64,000 nucleotides of DNA from Pseudomonas fragi (GCF_025426255.1 NZ_CP104861.1:3100001-3164000), one strand, 5' to 3'. Positions 36,585-46,511 are shown, counted from the first letter of the stretch. Numbers and translations are program-made. Notes: generated by a model from the sequence alone, not told the origin.

Positions 36585-36676
36585 AAATAGGCTCAATATG
36601 AACTGGACACGCCTATGTTGGCGCTTGCGGTCGAGGGCGCGAGCATAGCAAATCTTGCAGAAACGACTGGTAAAAC

Positions 36677-36765
36677 CTGTGGGAGCGAGCTTGCTCGCGA
36701 TCGCAGCGACGCAGTTTTACAGCACTGCCGCAGCGCCTGAATCGCGAGCAAGCCCGTTCCCACAA
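36677..36765. repeat. Paired REP hairpins (REPIN-like doublet)
   Basis: GTGGGAGCGAGCTTGCTCGCGA near 36680-36701 is followed in inverted orientation by TCGCGAGCAAGC-CGTTCCCAC near 36741-36762. It lies between the MHS carrier and the end of the efflux operon. Two REPs facing each other are the usual REPIN form in Pseudomonas. Confidence 0.8.
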
Positions 36766-36780
36766 AGCCCCAACAAGCAA

Positions 36781-38211
36781 CTAGCCTTGCCACCCACCAC
36801 CCAATGAACCGTATAGCTCAACCAGCGACAGCGACACCTGTGCAGTGCTGTCCACCAGCGCCGCTTCGTTGGCCAGCAGGGCGTTTTGTACGGTCAATAC
36901 GTTCAGAAAATCCACCGTACCCTGGGCGTACTGCTGGTGAACGCTATCCAGCGCCCGCTGGCTGTGCACCACCGCCTGCTGCAGGCTGTCACGCCGACGC
37001 TGGCTGGCCTGGTACGCCACCAGCGCATCGTCCACCTCGTGCCAAGCGCGCAATACGGTTTTTTGATAGGCAATACCCGCCTCTTGCTGGTGCCCCTCCT
37101 GCAATTGCAAGGCCCCCTGCAAACGCCCCCCCTCAAACACCGGCACGCTCAACCCTGGGCCAAACGCAAAGCTGCGTGCGCCCCAACTGCCCAGATCCGA
37201 CAGTTGCATGGCCTGCAAGCCCAGACTGCCTGACAAGGTAATTCGCGGATAAAAATCTGCTTTGGCCATACCGATGGCGGCCGTCGCTGCATGCAATTGC
37301 GCCTCGGCACGGCGGATATCGGGACGTCGCTGAGCCAACTCGCTCGGCAGACCGATCGGCACACTAGCGCCATAGGCCGGCACAGGTGCTGCAACGCTTA
37401 ATTGCTCCTGCAATGCTCGAGGTTCGCGGGCCAGGAGCATGCTCAGGGCATTGATCAATTGCGCGCTACGCTGTTGCAGCGGTGCCAGGCGCGCTTCGAT
37501 TTCGGCTACCTGAGCAGCGGCTTCCGACACCTGCAAGTCAGTGGCTACCCCTTCCTGGACCTGCAAGCGGGTCAACTCCAGGCTACGCCGGGCGATTTGC
37601 AGGTTTTGCTCCACCACCGCCAGGGACTGTTGCGTACCACGCAACTGAATATAGTGCTGCGCCGTCTGCACGAGCACCAGCAACTGCACCCCGTGCCGGT
37701 CCTCTGCTGCCACTTGCACCGATGCATCGGCGGCCTCGACCGAGCGTTTGACCCGGCCCCAGAGGTCAGCCTCCCAACTGAATCCCAAGCCTCCATTCCA
37801 CAGATTGAACGCCTGCTTGCCGCCGTTTCCCGAAGGATCGTTCAAACCCTGCTGACTGTTACGGCTGCGATTGTAACTGGCCGTCCCGTCCACTTCGGGC
37901 AAGGTATCGGCGTTTATCTGACGGCGTATCGCAAGGCTTTGCTCCAGGCGACTGGTCGCCATTTGCAGATCAAAGTTGCTCTGTTGCGCCTCGCGCACCA
38001 GAGCCGATAATTGCCGGTCGCCAAAACTGTCCCACCAACGCGGATCTACCGCCGACTCGACGGCCCGGCTATGCCCCGTTTCAGTGGGCACCGGCGCCCA
38101 ATTGGCTGCCAGCTTGGGCACGGGCGCCTGAAAATCCGGACCCACCACGCAACCACTCAGGCCCAGTACGCTGTAACAGGCCATGGCACAGGCCAACAGA
38201 TTGTTTTTCAT
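36781..38211 (-). CDS. OprM/NodT-family outer-membrane efflux lipoprotein
   Basis: This 476-residue outer-membrane channel of a tripartite pump has the lipobox GLSGC (cysteine 21). Two outer-membrane factor repeats follow, each with long helices (for example LEQSLAIRRQINADTLPEVDG and WHEVDDALVAYQASQRRRDSLQQAV). Its start overlaps the membrane-fusion gene stop by four bases (ATGA). The complex with the two upstream products would export toxic compounds from the cytoplasm to the outside. Confidence 0.9.
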   Translation of the reverse strand: MKNNLLACAMACYSVLGLSGCVVGPDFQAPVPKLAANWAPVPTETGHSRAVESAVDPRWWDSFGDRQLSALVREAQQSNFDLQMATSRLEQSLAIRRQINADTLPEVDGTASYNRSRNSQQGLNDPSGNGGKQAFNLWNGGLGFSWEADLWGRVKRSVEAADASVQVAAEDRHGVQLLVLVQTAQHYIQLRGTQQSLAVVEQNLQIARRSLELTRLQVQEGVATDLQVSEAAAQVAEIEARLAPLQQRSAQLINALSMLLAREPRALQEQLSVAAPVPAYGASVPIGLPSELAQRRPDIRRAEAQLHAATAAIGMAKADFYPRITLSGSLGLQAMQLSDLGSWGARSFAFGPGLSVPVFEGGRLQGALQLQEGHQQEAGIAYQKTVLRAWHEVDDALVAYQASQRRRDSLQQAVVHSQRALDSVHQQYAQGTVDFLNVLTVQNALLANEAALVDSTAQVSLSLVELYGSLGGGWQG

Positions 38212-39272
38212 CGGGCGCTGACCTGCTGATCGAGTACAGAGGCAGTGTCGATGGACGCATCAACCGACATCCCGAGGCGTAACTGACTGGCCAGTAACTG
38301 CCCTTGATCAAGAGTGACTTTCACCGCAATGCGCTGCGCGACCTTGGTGAAGTTCCCCGTTGCATTATCCGGCGCAATTGCCGAGAACGTCACACCGGTG
38401 GCCGGGGCGATGCTGTCGACCGTGCCTTGCAGAGTCTCGCCGGGAAAACTGTCGACCCGTATCGTCACGCGCTGCCCCGCCTGCATACTCGTCAGCTGGT
38501 GCTCTAGAAAGTTGGCCACCACGTATGCGCTGGCCAGCGGCACCACCGCCAGCACCGTATCGCCGGGCTTGACGTAAGCGCCAAGACGCAAGCTGCGCCG
38601 ACCTACGACACCGTCGAAGGGTGCTACCAGTTGGGTGTGCGACAAATCCAACTCTGCCCTCGCCTGCAAAGCCTCGGCATAGTGCACCGAGGCTTGTGCG
38701 GCGGTGGCTTGAGCTGCCAGCACCCGGGTTTGCTGGCGAGCGGCTTCCAGGGCGGCCTTATGCTGGGCCAACTCTGCCCGCGCAGTCTGCGAGCGGTTTT
38801 TCGCCTGCTGGGAGTTTTGCAGCGTGCCTGCTCCCTGCCCCGCCAGATGCTGATAGCGCTGCAACTCATGCTCGGCAAACTCGACCTGCGCTAAATCGGC
38901 ATCAACCGTTGCCTTGGCCTGTTCAATCAGCGAGCGCTGACGTTCCAGCATCGCCAACGCATTGGCCCGTTGTGCCTGGGCAGTGGCAACGCTGGCTTGT
39001 GCCGCTTGCACGGCGGCCTGGTAGTCCAGTGGATCGATTCGCGCCAGCAACTGCCCGGCCTTGACCGGCTGATTGTCCTGCACCAGTACTTCGTCGATAA
39101 ACCCAGCGACTTTCGGCGCTATCAAGGTGTAATCGGCGCTGACAAACGCATCATTAGTGGTCTGCACTGTGCCCGTGACGAAAACCAGCCGCCATACTCC
39201 GTACAGTACGATAGCTACCAGCGCACCCGCACCGGCCATGACCAAAGGCTTGCGCCCGTTTGTTGTACTCAT
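38208..39272 (-). CDS. HlyD/EmrA-family membrane-fusion protein
   Basis: This is a 354-residue periplasmic adaptor. It has an N-terminal membrane anchor (about 10-30), a biotinyl-lipoyl half-motif (FVSADYTLIAPKVAGFIDEVLVQDNQPVKAGQLLARID), a long alpha-helical hairpin with heptads, and the second lipoyl half (LVAPFDGVVGRRSLRLGAYVKPGD). It links the inner-membrane MFS pump to the outer-membrane channel. It overlaps both neighbours by four bases, so all three are translationally coupled. Confidence 0.92.
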   Translation of the reverse strand: MSTTNGRKPLVMAGAGALVAIVLYGVWRLVFVTGTVQTTNDAFVSADYTLIAPKVAGFIDEVLVQDNQPVKAGQLLARIDPLDYQAAVQAAQASVATAQAQRANALAMLERQRSLIEQAKATVDADLAQVEFAEHELQRYQHLAGQGAGTLQNSQQAKNRSQTARAELAQHKAALEAARQQTRVLAAQATAAQASVHYAEALQARAELDLSHTQLVAPFDGVVGRRSLRLGAYVKPGDTVLAVVPLASAYVVANFLEHQLTSMQAGQRVTIRVDSFPGETLQGTVDSIAPATGVTFSAIAPDNATGNFTKVAQRIAVKVTLDQGQLLASQLRLGMSVDASIDTASVLDQQVSAR

Positions 39273-40810
39273 TTCACTGCTCCAACAGGTGTGCCCGGCG
39301 CGTAGATCCGCGTGGGGCCAAAAGGGATTAACACAATCAACAAAAGCGCCAGGGCGGCCATGTACAGATAAAGATCAGCCGAGGTCAGCACCACCGCCTG
39401 CTGATGAACCCGGCGCGCTAGATCGGTGCCGGTACTGACCAGCGGTGAGTTGCCTAGACGGTCGAGCAGCATTGTTGAATGGAAGTGCTCGCGATTGAGG
39501 GTCAGCACCCCCAGCACGCTGCTCGCAGCAACCGCCGAAAAGCCTTTGACGGTATTGAACCAGGCCGATGCGAACGGCCCGTCAGCAGGGTTCAGGCCAC
39601 CCGTGGCGAGCATCAGCAGTGGGATCACCGCCATTGGCTGAGCAATGATTTGAATCGCCTGCACGCCGTAAAAATTCTCGCGATTCCATATCGACGTGAC
39701 CTGCGAACCGATGCCGCATGCCAACGCCAACAACGCCAGACCAATGGCCAACACCCAACGGCAATCGACCCAGCGCAGGTTGCACAGCGCAACCACCAAC
39801 GGCAGTGCAATCAATTGTGGCAAGGCCACCAGCAACATCACTGGAGCGGTTTCAAGCGGACGATAACCCTGCACCTGGGCCAGATAGCCCGACGGAATCT
39901 TGATCACTGCCAGCAATACAAACAGCACCCCGCCCAGGGTCAGCAAGGCATGCGCAAGGTTGCGAATTTTCAGCAGTTGCAGCTTGAAAAATGGCAGCGG
40001 GTGCGACCACTCATTAATAAAAAACAGCACCATCAGGGCCGTACCGCCGACAATAAAAAAACTGATCATCGGCGACTCGAACCAGTTCAACCGCTGGCCC
40101 AACTCCAGTGCCAACACCAGCATGATCAACCCCGGCAAGCCAAGTAGCAGGCCGCGCCAGTCAAACTGTTTGAAGCGTTCCAGACGCAAGGGATCCTGCG
40201 GCAAGCCCCAGGCCACGCAGGCCATCGACAGCAAACCCAACGGGATGATCTGCCAGAACGCCCATTGCCAACCGGCGTACTCCACCCACCAGGCGGACAG
40301 CGGCGTACCAAAGCTGGGGCCAAAGGTGGCGGTCAGCGCATAACTACCCAACCCGTACAGACGAATGCCCGGCGGTAAAAAGCGCAGCGCCACGGACATC
40401 AGCATCGGCGGCAATGCTCCACCGGCAAAGCCCTGCAAGGTGCGCAGCAACAGCAACACATCGACATTAGGGGCAAACGGACAAAGGATGCCCAGCAGCA
40501 AAAAAGCGCCGATGGCACATAGGGTAAAGCGACGCAAAGAGAAGGTGGCCGCACACCAGGGCGCGAAGGCCATGGCACTGATCGACGTGGCCGAGTACAC
40601 CGCCAGCAGCCAGGTACTTTCGTCATAACCGATGCCCATCGCCCCGCGAATGTCGGGCATGGCCACCTTGGTCACATTCTCGTTAAAACCCGAGACCAGC
40701 ACCGCAAGCAATACCCCAAGCAGTCCGGTAAAAATCCGCAGGCCAAAGGCTGTACTAATGACCGGTGCCGAGCTGGCGTTGCCCGCTGTACTCGCTACCA
40801 GAGACGTCAC
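39269..40810 (-). CDS. DHA2-family MFS drug exporter (EmrB-like, 14 TM)
   Basis: This 513-residue proton-driven exporter is the pump component of the tripartite system. It shows an EmrB-like N-terminus (NVTKVAMPDIRGAMGIGYDESTWLLAVYS) and about 14 hydrophobic segments. It is the first gene of the minus-strand operon pump, adaptor, channel. The start is GTG with AGGGGG upstream. The upstream 200 bases lead to the LysR gene on the same strand. Confidence 0.9.
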   Translation of the reverse strand: MTSLVASTAGNASSAPVISTAFGLRIFTGLLGVLLAVLVSGFNENVTKVAMPDIRGAMGIGYDESTWLLAVYSATSISAMAFAPWCAATFSLRRFTLCAIGAFLLLGILCPFAPNVDVLLLLRTLQGFAGGALPPMLMSVALRFLPPGIRLYGLGSYALTATFGPSFGTPLSAWWVEYAGWQWAFWQIIPLGLLSMACVAWGLPQDPLRLERFKQFDWRGLLLGLPGLIMLVLALELGQRLNWFESPMISFFIVGGTALMVLFFINEWSHPLPFFKLQLLKIRNLAHALLTLGGVLFVLLAVIKIPSGYLAQVQGYRPLETAPVMLLVALPQLIALPLVVALCNLRWVDCRWVLAIGLALLALACGIGSQVTSIWNRENFYGVQAIQIIAQPMAVIPLLMLATGGLNPADGPFASAWFNTVKGFSAVAASSVLGVLTLNREHFHSTMLLDRLGNSPLVSTGTDLARRVHQQAVVLTSADLYLYMAALALLLIVLIPFGPTRIYAPGTPVGAVK

Positions 40811-41017
40811 ACTCGGCCCCCTGAGGCCAAATTTGTTCCATGCTCAAACCGCCAATACATAGCTGACTTCCTCGTCTAAATAGATGACAGAAAGTTTAAT
40901 CAGCTCGCATTGCTATAAAAATTGATAAATAGCTAACCTTGGAGTGCGCCAGACGCAACAATCAACCTGGACTGTGGAAGTGAGCTTGCGCGCGATGCAG
41001 ACGGCGCGGTCTGGCGG

Positions 41018-41923
41018 CTAAACCGCGTTATCACAGAAGGTTTTCAGGGTGCGACGCAGCCAGCGGTGGGCATGGTCGTTGTCCAGGCGCGGGTGCCAGG
41101 CCTGGACGATTTCTACCGGTTGCAAGGTGATCGGCAACTCGAACGCACGCAGTTTCAACCCCAAAGGCTCCAGGGTTTTGAGCAGCACTTGCGGCATCAG
41201 CGGCAAGATCAGATCGGCTCCGGCCAGGGCAAAGATCGCCGAGTAAAAAGTCGGCGTGGTAAACAATACTCGACGCTCCAGCCCCTGCTCGGCCAGCAGC
41301 GTATCAATCGGCCCACGGGCATGGCCCCGGCGCGAAACGCTGATGTGGTCAAAACCGGCAAATATCTGCGGCGTAATCGGCTGGTCGAAAATCGGGTGCC
41401 CCTCGCGGGCCAGCCCCACAAAGGGGCAGGTAAACAGCCGTTGTACCTTGATATCCGAACTGAAACGGTTGGTTGCGCAAATGGTCAGGTCAATGCGCCC
41501 TTCGTTCAGCGCTTGATCATCGGTAAAACCTTCAGGCACGACCCGCAAAGTAGCCTTGGGCATTTCCAGGGCCATTTGCTGGCGTAAAGCTGCGCCATAA
41601 ACACCAAAGAACACGTCATTGGCACGAATGCTGAACGTGCGCTCAAGTTCACGCAAATCGGTGGCCTGGCTTTGGGTGAAGACCCCGTGCGCCAACTCCA
41701 CCGCTCCGCGTACCTGCTCACGCAACTCCAGTGCTCTGGGTGTGGGAACCAGCCCGCGTCCGGAACGCACCAGAATAGGGTCATTCAAGGCTTCGCGGAT
41801 CCGGGTCAGGGTACGGCTCATGGCCGGAGCGCTAAGGTTCATGCGCCGGGCAGCGCCTACCACCGAGCCTTCTTCAAGCAAGATGTTCAAGGCAACCAGC
41901 AGATTCAAGTCAGGTATTTGCAT
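41018..41923 (-). CDS. LysR-family transcriptional regulator
   Basis: This LysR regulator is 301 residues long from the chosen ATG at 41923. The helix-turn-helix EEGSVVGAARRMNLSAPAMSRTLTRIREALND sits at the expected distance from that start. The frame remains open to a GTG at 41998, which falls inside a 9-bp hairpin. It lies just upstream of and in the same direction as the efflux operon, so it is the likely controller. The effector domain is C-terminal. Confidence 0.9.
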   Translation of the reverse strand: MQIPDLNLLVALNILLEEGSVVGAARRMNLSAPAMSRTLTRIREALNDPILVRSGRGLVPTPRALELREQVRGAVELAHGVFTQSQATDLRELERTFSIRANDVFFGVYGAALRQQMALEMPKATLRVVPEGFTDDQALNEGRIDLTICATNRFSSDIKVQRLFTCPFVGLAREGHPIFDQPITPQIFAGFDHISVSRRGHARGPIDTLLAEQGLERRVLFTTPTFYSAIFALAGADLILPLMPQVLLKTLEPLGLKLRAFELPITLQPVEIVQAWHPRLDNDHAHRWLRRTLKTFCDNAV

Positions 41924-41995
41924 AGGCCAAAGGTTATCGCTAAGTAGAGAACTCGTCATGCACCATTGTTGCGCATGAGGTAAAACAGTTTCGCT

Positions 41996-42120
41996 CACAC
42001 TTAGCTAGCTAACTAAGTGTGCCATTGATACATTGCCGCTCGTCAGGTTTGTGCCTGACGCTCTCTTTGGTTGAGATTTTTGGCCATTACCGGATCCCCA
42101 TGATGGTAATGGCCTTTTTT
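41996..42120 (+). ncRNA. Candidate structured RNA with three hairpins and a terminator
   Basis: Three perfect hairpins follow each other: CACACTTAG/CTAAGTGTG (41996-42021), CGTCAGG/CCTGACG (42041-42060), and GGCCATTACC/GGTAATGGCC (42082-42114) ending in six Ts. The last is a textbook rho-independent terminator with no gene reading into it. This fits a small RNA of about 100 bases or an attenuated leader of the FUSC gene 110 bases downstream. No clear promoter was found. Confidence 0.45.
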
Positions 42121-42228
42121 ACGCCCTCCATTGCTCCTCCCCCACCACCATAGAGCCATACCACGTGGTGGACCCGCTCAACCTGAACTACGCTGGCAGC
42201 CCAATCCATTACAGCGATTGGGGACTCT

Positions 42229-43329
42229 ATGCAGCTAGGCAAAAAGATTTCGAATCTGGAACGACTGGCCTGCAAGTACTATCGCTGGATTCATGCAACT
42301 CGTATCAGCCTGGCGTTCCTGATTACCTTTATCGTCATTCGCTATTTCAAGCTTGACGGTGCCTCCTACGCCCTGATCACCATGTTGATCGTCATGGGCC
42401 CGCAACCATATTGGGGCAATGTATTTTCCCGGGCACTGCAACGAACCGGCGGCACAGTTCTGGGCGCGCTATCCGGCCTGGTGTCGTTGTACCTGGAAAT
42501 GTATTCGTTTCCTTTGATGCTGTTGTGGTGCGCGGTCATGATGTTTGTCGCCGGTTACCTGACCTTGGGCAAACACCCCTATATGGCCCTGCTGATCGGG
42601 GCCACACTGGCGGTGGTCAGTTGCGCTCCGCCCAATGACATGGAGTCAGCCATAACGCGCAGCCTTTATGTATTGGCGGGTTCGTTACTGGCCATGCTCT
42701 ATACCAGTATTTACCCGCAACGGGCCTATACCGACCTGCGGATCAAATTCAGCGAAAGCCTGGGCAAAATCAACAGCCTGTACTCGGCGTACTTCTCGCC
42801 CCGGGTCCCCGAGCGGCCGGACCTGGATGATCAACTGAAGGACGAACTGGACACGATTGTGAAGTTGCGCAACTACATGGTGCCTGCCAGCAACGAGAGC
42901 AACCTGAAGCCGCAAGTGTTCGGGTCATTGCAAACCCTGCACCGCAATCTACTGGCAACCATGAGCCTGATGATTGATGCGTACTGGTCTTCACGTGAAA
43001 GTCATCTGCTGATTGAAAGCGAGCCATCCCTGAACGACCTTCACAACTTGATCCCGCAAGCACTGGAGTCCTTGCAGAACAAACTGTGTATGGGAATTTC
43101 GAACAACCAGATCAGTGGCGAGCTACGCCAGAAAACCCAGGATCTGCAGGAGCTTGTACTCAAGAGTCTTGAAGGCAAAATTAACGAAACACCCTTTTAT
43201 GCCTATGTCTGGCTGAGCCTGGAAATGCTCAGGCAACTGACCGAGCTTAACGATCAATTGCATGCTGCGCTCTACCACAATAACCACAGACACTTGTTCA
43301 AAAACGGCAAGCTTCCGGATGAGAAATAA
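42229..43329 (+). CDS. FUSC-family membrane protein (aromatic-acid exporter-like)
   Basis: This is a 366-residue protein with about six N-terminal membrane segments (ISLAFLITFIVIRYF, LITMLIVMGPQPYWG, PLMLLWCAVMMFVAGYLTLG) and a cytoplasmic helical C-terminal half. It is half the length of AaeB-type FUSC pumps but similar to their N-terminal module. Divergent from LysR and near an EmrA-type adaptor, it may contribute to aromatic-acid efflux. Confidence 0.82.
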   Translation: MQLGKKISNLERLACKYYRWIHATRISLAFLITFIVIRYFKLDGASYALITMLIVMGPQPYWGNVFSRALQRTGGTVLGALSGLVSLYLEMYSFPLMLLWCAVMMFVAGYLTLGKHPYMALLIGATLAVVSCAPPNDMESAITRSLYVLAGSLLAMLYTSIYPQRAYTDLRIKFSESLGKINSLYSAYFSPRVPERPDLDDQLKDELDTIVKLRNYMVPASNESNLKPQVFGSLQTLHRNLLATMSLMIDAYWSSRESHLLIESEPSLNDLHNLIPQALESLQNKLCMGISNNQISGELRQKTQDLQELVLKSLEGKINETPFYAYVWLSLEMLRQLTELNDQLHAALYHNNHRHLFKNGKLPDEK

Positions 43330-43830
43330 CCTTTAACCCTCAAATTTAGCGGTGTGCTTGCGGGGGCTCACGAGCCCCTTTCAAATCACAAGCTCTTGTA
43401 TGAATTTCGGCTATATACAGGTTATTTCCTAAGTATTTTGATGACTTATCGCACTATAGATGAAGATTTATCTATCAAAAACGACGTACCAACTAGTCAT
43501 AAACGATGATAAAGCCGCCATCAAAAACAACATAACTTATTGTTTAATATAGATTTTTATAAAAAGCACCATCTTCTCATTTCTGTCAACAACCTCTTTA
43601 CGCCCCTCCTGCCTCACCTGGCCTGCCGAGAATTATGGTCTAGGCTCTGCTCGCACCCGTATTAATGGATTTGAACGGATGAGCCAATGAAACGACAGCC
43701 TGCTTTAACAAGCACACCCAAATCTCACCGAGCCTTCGCACGTACTCAACGTGCGGGGTGGTTTGCATGCGCGAACGCCGGACCGGCACTCCAGAATTTT
43801 AATTTTATCGCACTGTAGATAGGAGGGCTT
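43330..43830. other. Long AT-rich region upstream of the urease genes
   Basis: These 501 bases separate the FUSC gene from ureA and are markedly AT-rich in the middle (43430-43590). They contain a candidate sigma-54 promoter and a 43-codon frame at 43687-43818 (MKRQPALTSTPKSH...) without a strong ribosome site, which I cannot confirm as a gene. The composition contrast suggests a junction of acquired DNA. Confidence 0.5.
43636..43651 (+). promoter_or_regulatory. Candidate sigma-54 promoter for the urease operon
   Basis: TGGTCTAGGCTCTGCT has the invariant GG and GC of -24/-12 promoters at the correct spacing, 180 bases upstream of ureA. Nitrogen control of urease through NtrC is common. Other positions of the consensus match only partly. 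Confidence 0.3.
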
Positions 43831-44133
43831 ATGCAGCTCACCCCCAGAGAAGTCGAAAAGCTGATGATTTACACCTTGTCGGACGTGGCATTCCGGCGAA
43901 AGGCTCGCGGCTTGAAATTGAACTATCCAGAAGCCGTTTCAATTATCACCGTGACCGCGATGGAAGGCGCACGGGACGGCAAGTCGGTTGAGGACGTAAT
44001 GACTGAGGCCAGCAAGGTGCTGACCAAAGATGACGTGATGGAAGGCGTCAGCGACTTGATTCCCAACGTACAGGTTGAAGCGATTTTCACCGACGGCAGC
44101 CGCTTGGTCACGGTTCACGACCCGATCAAATAA
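43831..44133 (+). CDS. ureA: Urease gamma subunit
   Basis: This 100-residue structural subunit starts [21 protein letters not shown], and includes [28 protein letters not shown], the highly conserved gamma pattern. AGGAGG lies ahead of the ATG. It is the first gene of the operon. With UreB and UreC it forms the (alpha beta gamma)3 enzyme that hydrolyses urea to ammonia and carbamate. Confidence 0.97.
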   Translation: MQLTPREVEKLMIYTLSDVAFRRKARGLKLNYPEAVSIITVTAMEGARDGKSVEDVMTEASKVLTKDDVMEGVSDLIPNVQVEAIFTDGSRLVTVHDPIK

Positions 44134-44187
44134 CGGTCTGCCATACACCCGGTTAACGCAAAACAGACACGTTTTGAGGAGTCAGTC

Positions 44188-44718
44188 ATGAGCACCAAAG
44201 AAACCAAAGAAGCAGCAGGCCCGCACCAGGATACTCACCCCAACCACAGCATCCCTCACGCCAAAAACCCCGGGGGCGTACACAAGGGCAATGAAGCCGA
44301 TGTGCCCCTGGGCGGCACCATCTACGCCAGCACGCCGATCACGTTCAACGAAGACCGTCCTGTCACCAAAGTCAAAGTGCGCAACACCGGTGACCGCCCG
44401 ATTCAGATCGGCTCTCATTTCCACTTTTTCGAAGTTAACCGTGCCCTGGAGTTCGACCGTGCTGCTGCCTTTGGCAAGCGTCTGAACATCTCGTCCACCA
44501 CGGCTATCCGCTTCGAGCCGGGCGATGAAATTGAAGTGCCGCTGGTTCCCTTCGGTGGCAAGCAAACCCTTTACGGCTTCAACAACCTGGTCGATGGCTG
44601 GGCACCGGACAAGCTCACCAGCAACCATGAGCGCCCGGAAAAACTGCAAGCCATCCAGCGCGCGCGCGATCACGGCTTCAAGTTCTCCGCGCCGTCCAAG
44701 CCCGTCAACGACAAGTAA
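44188..44718 (+). CDS. ureB: Urease beta subunit, long form with His-containing N-terminal extension
   Basis: This structural subunit has 176 residues, against about 100 in most bacteria. The core begins near [11 protein letters not shown] (about 39) and carries the conserved [13 protein letters not shown] and [16 protein letters not shown]. About 38 residues precede the core and hold five histidines (positions 13, 17, 20, 24, 32). A C-terminal tail of about 35 residues follows. Long UreB proteins are known from Yersinia and Brucella ure2. The extra histidines might bind metal, but this is untested. Confidence 0.95.
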   Translation: MSTKETKEAAGPHQDTHPNHSIPHAKNPGGVHKGNEADVPLGGTIYASTPITFNEDRPVTKVKVRNTGDRPIQIGSHFHFFEVNRALEFDRAAAFGKRLNISSTTAIRFEPGDEIEVPLVPFGGKQTLYGFNNLVDGWAPDKLTSNHERPEKLQAIQRARDHGFKFSAPSKPVNDK

Positions 44719-44792
44719 CCGCCGCATTCTCATTTTTTGCATACGCGCCGTCGAGCCATTGACGCATGCGCGGCATTAGAAAGGAGCCACCG

Positions 44793-46511
44793 ATGCCAAC
44801 CATTTCACGCAAAGAATACGCAGGCCTGTTCGGCCCAACCACGGGCGATAAAATCCGCCTGGGTGACACCAACCTGTTTGTCGAGATTGAAAAAGACCTG
44901 CGCGGTTACGGCGACGAATCCGTATACGGCGGCGGCAAGTCACTGCGCGACGGTATGGGGGCCGACAACACACTGACCCGCGATAACGGCGTGCTGGACC
45001 TGGTGATCACCAACGTCACCATCATCGACGCGATCCAGGGCGTGATCAAAGCCGACGTCGGGATCCGTGACGGCAAAATTGTCGGGATCGGTAAAAGCGG
45101 CAACCCAGGCACCATGAATGGTGTGACCCCGGGCCTGGTGGTCGGTGTGAGCACCGACGCCATCTCCGGCGAGCACCTGATCCTGACCGCTGCGGGGATC
45201 GACACCCACGTTCACCTGATCTCTCCACAACAGGCCTATCACGCGCTGTCCAACGGCGTGACCACCTTCTTCGGCGGCGGCATTGGCCCAACCGACGGCA
45301 CCAACGGCACCACCGTAACGCCAGGCCCGTGGAACATCCGCCAGATGCTGCGCTCTCTCGAAGGGCTGCCGATTAACGTCGGCATGCTCGGCAAGGGCAA
45401 CTCCTTTGGCCGCGACCCGTTGGTCGAGCAGCTCATTGCCGGTGTGGCCGGATTCAAGGTTCACGAGGACTGGGGCGCAACCTCCAACGCACTGCGTCAT
45501 TCGCTGCGTACGGCAGATGAGTTCGACGTCCAGGTCTCGGTGCACACCGACAGCCTGAACGAATGCGGTTATGTCGAAGACACCATCGATGCCTTCGAAG
45601 GTCGCACCATTCATACCTTCCACACTGAAGGCGCCGGTGGCGGTCATGCCCCCGACATCATCAAGGTGGCCAGCCAGAACAACGTGCTGCCCAGTTCGAC
45701 CAACCCGACCCTGCCCTACGGCATCAACAGCCAGGCCGAGTTGTTCGACATGATCATGGTCTGTCACAACCTCAACCCTAACGTGCCGGCCGACGTGTCG
45801 TTTGCCGAAAGCCGGGTACGCCCGGAAACCATCGCCGCCGAAAACGTGCTGCAGGACATGGGCGTGATTTCCATGTTCTCCAGTGACTCCCAGGCCATGG
45901 GCCGGGTCGGTGAAAACTGGCTGCGGGTGATGCAAACCGCCCACGCAATGAAAGCCTCGCGGGGCAAGTTGCCGGAAGACAGTGCCGACAACGATAACTT
46001 CCGAGTCCTGCGCTACGTGGCCAAGATCACCATCAACCCGGCTCTGGCCCAGGGTATCAGCCACGTACTGGGCTCGGTCGAAGTCGGCAAAATGGCCGAC
46101 CTGGTGCTGTGGGATCCGCGCTTCTTCGGTGCCAAGCCGAAGATGGTGATCAAGGGCGGCATGATCAACTGGGCCGCCATGGGTGACCCCAACGCTTCCC
46201 TGCCTACCCCGCAGCCGGTGTTCTACCGCCCGATGTTTGGCGCCTTGGGCAAAACCCTGCAAGACACCTGCGTGACCTTCGTGTCCCAGGCGGCATTTGA
46301 CGACGGCGTGAAAGAAAAGGCCGGACTGGAGCGTCAGGTAATAGCCGTTCGCGGCTGCCGTACCGTCTCTAAAAAGAACCTGGTGCGCAACGACCAGACT
46401 CCGCATATCGACGTCGACCCTGAAACCTTTGCCGTGAAAGTCGACGGTGTACATGCCACATGCAAGCCCATCGATGTGGCGACCATGAACCAGCGTTATT
46501 TCTTTGGCTAA
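44793..46511 (+). CDS. ureC: Urease alpha (catalytic) subunit
   Basis: This 572-residue nickel metalloenzyme has its active-site residues present: histidines 139 and 141 (IDTHVHL), carbamylated lysine 222 (AGFKVHEDWG), histidines 251 and 277 (SVHTD, FHTEGAGGGHAPD), aspartate 365 (SSDSQAMGR) and the flap histidine 325 (MVCHNLNP). The ATG at 44793 follows AAGGAG and matches the family N-terminus. A frame-open ATG nine codons earlier is not needed. Confidence 0.98.
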   Translation: MPTISRKEYAGLFGPTTGDKIRLGDTNLFVEIEKDLRGYGDESVYGGGKSLRDGMGADNTLTRDNGVLDLVITNVTIIDAIQGVIKADVGIRDGKIVGIGKSGNPGTMNGVTPGLVVGVSTDAISGEHLILTAAGIDTHVHLISPQQAYHALSNGVTTFFGGGIGPTDGTNGTTVTPGPWNIRQMLRSLEGLPINVGMLGKGNSFGRDPLVEQLIAGVAGFKVHEDWGATSNALRHSLRTADEFDVQVSVHTDSLNECGYVEDTIDAFEGRTIHTFHTEGAGGGHAPDIIKVASQNNVLPSSTNPTLPYGINSQAELFDMIMVCHNLNPNVPADVSFAESRVRPETIAAENVLQDMGVISMFSSDSQAMGRVGENWLRVMQTAHAMKASRGKLPEDSADNDNFRVLRYVAKITINPALAQGISHVLGSVEVGKMADLVLWDPRFFGAKPKMVIKGGMINWAAMGDPNASLPTPQPVFYRPMFGALGKTLQDTCVTFVSQAAFDDGVKEKAGLERQVIAVRGCRTVSKKNLVRNDQTPHIDVDPETFAVKVDGVHATCKPIDVATMNQRYFFG

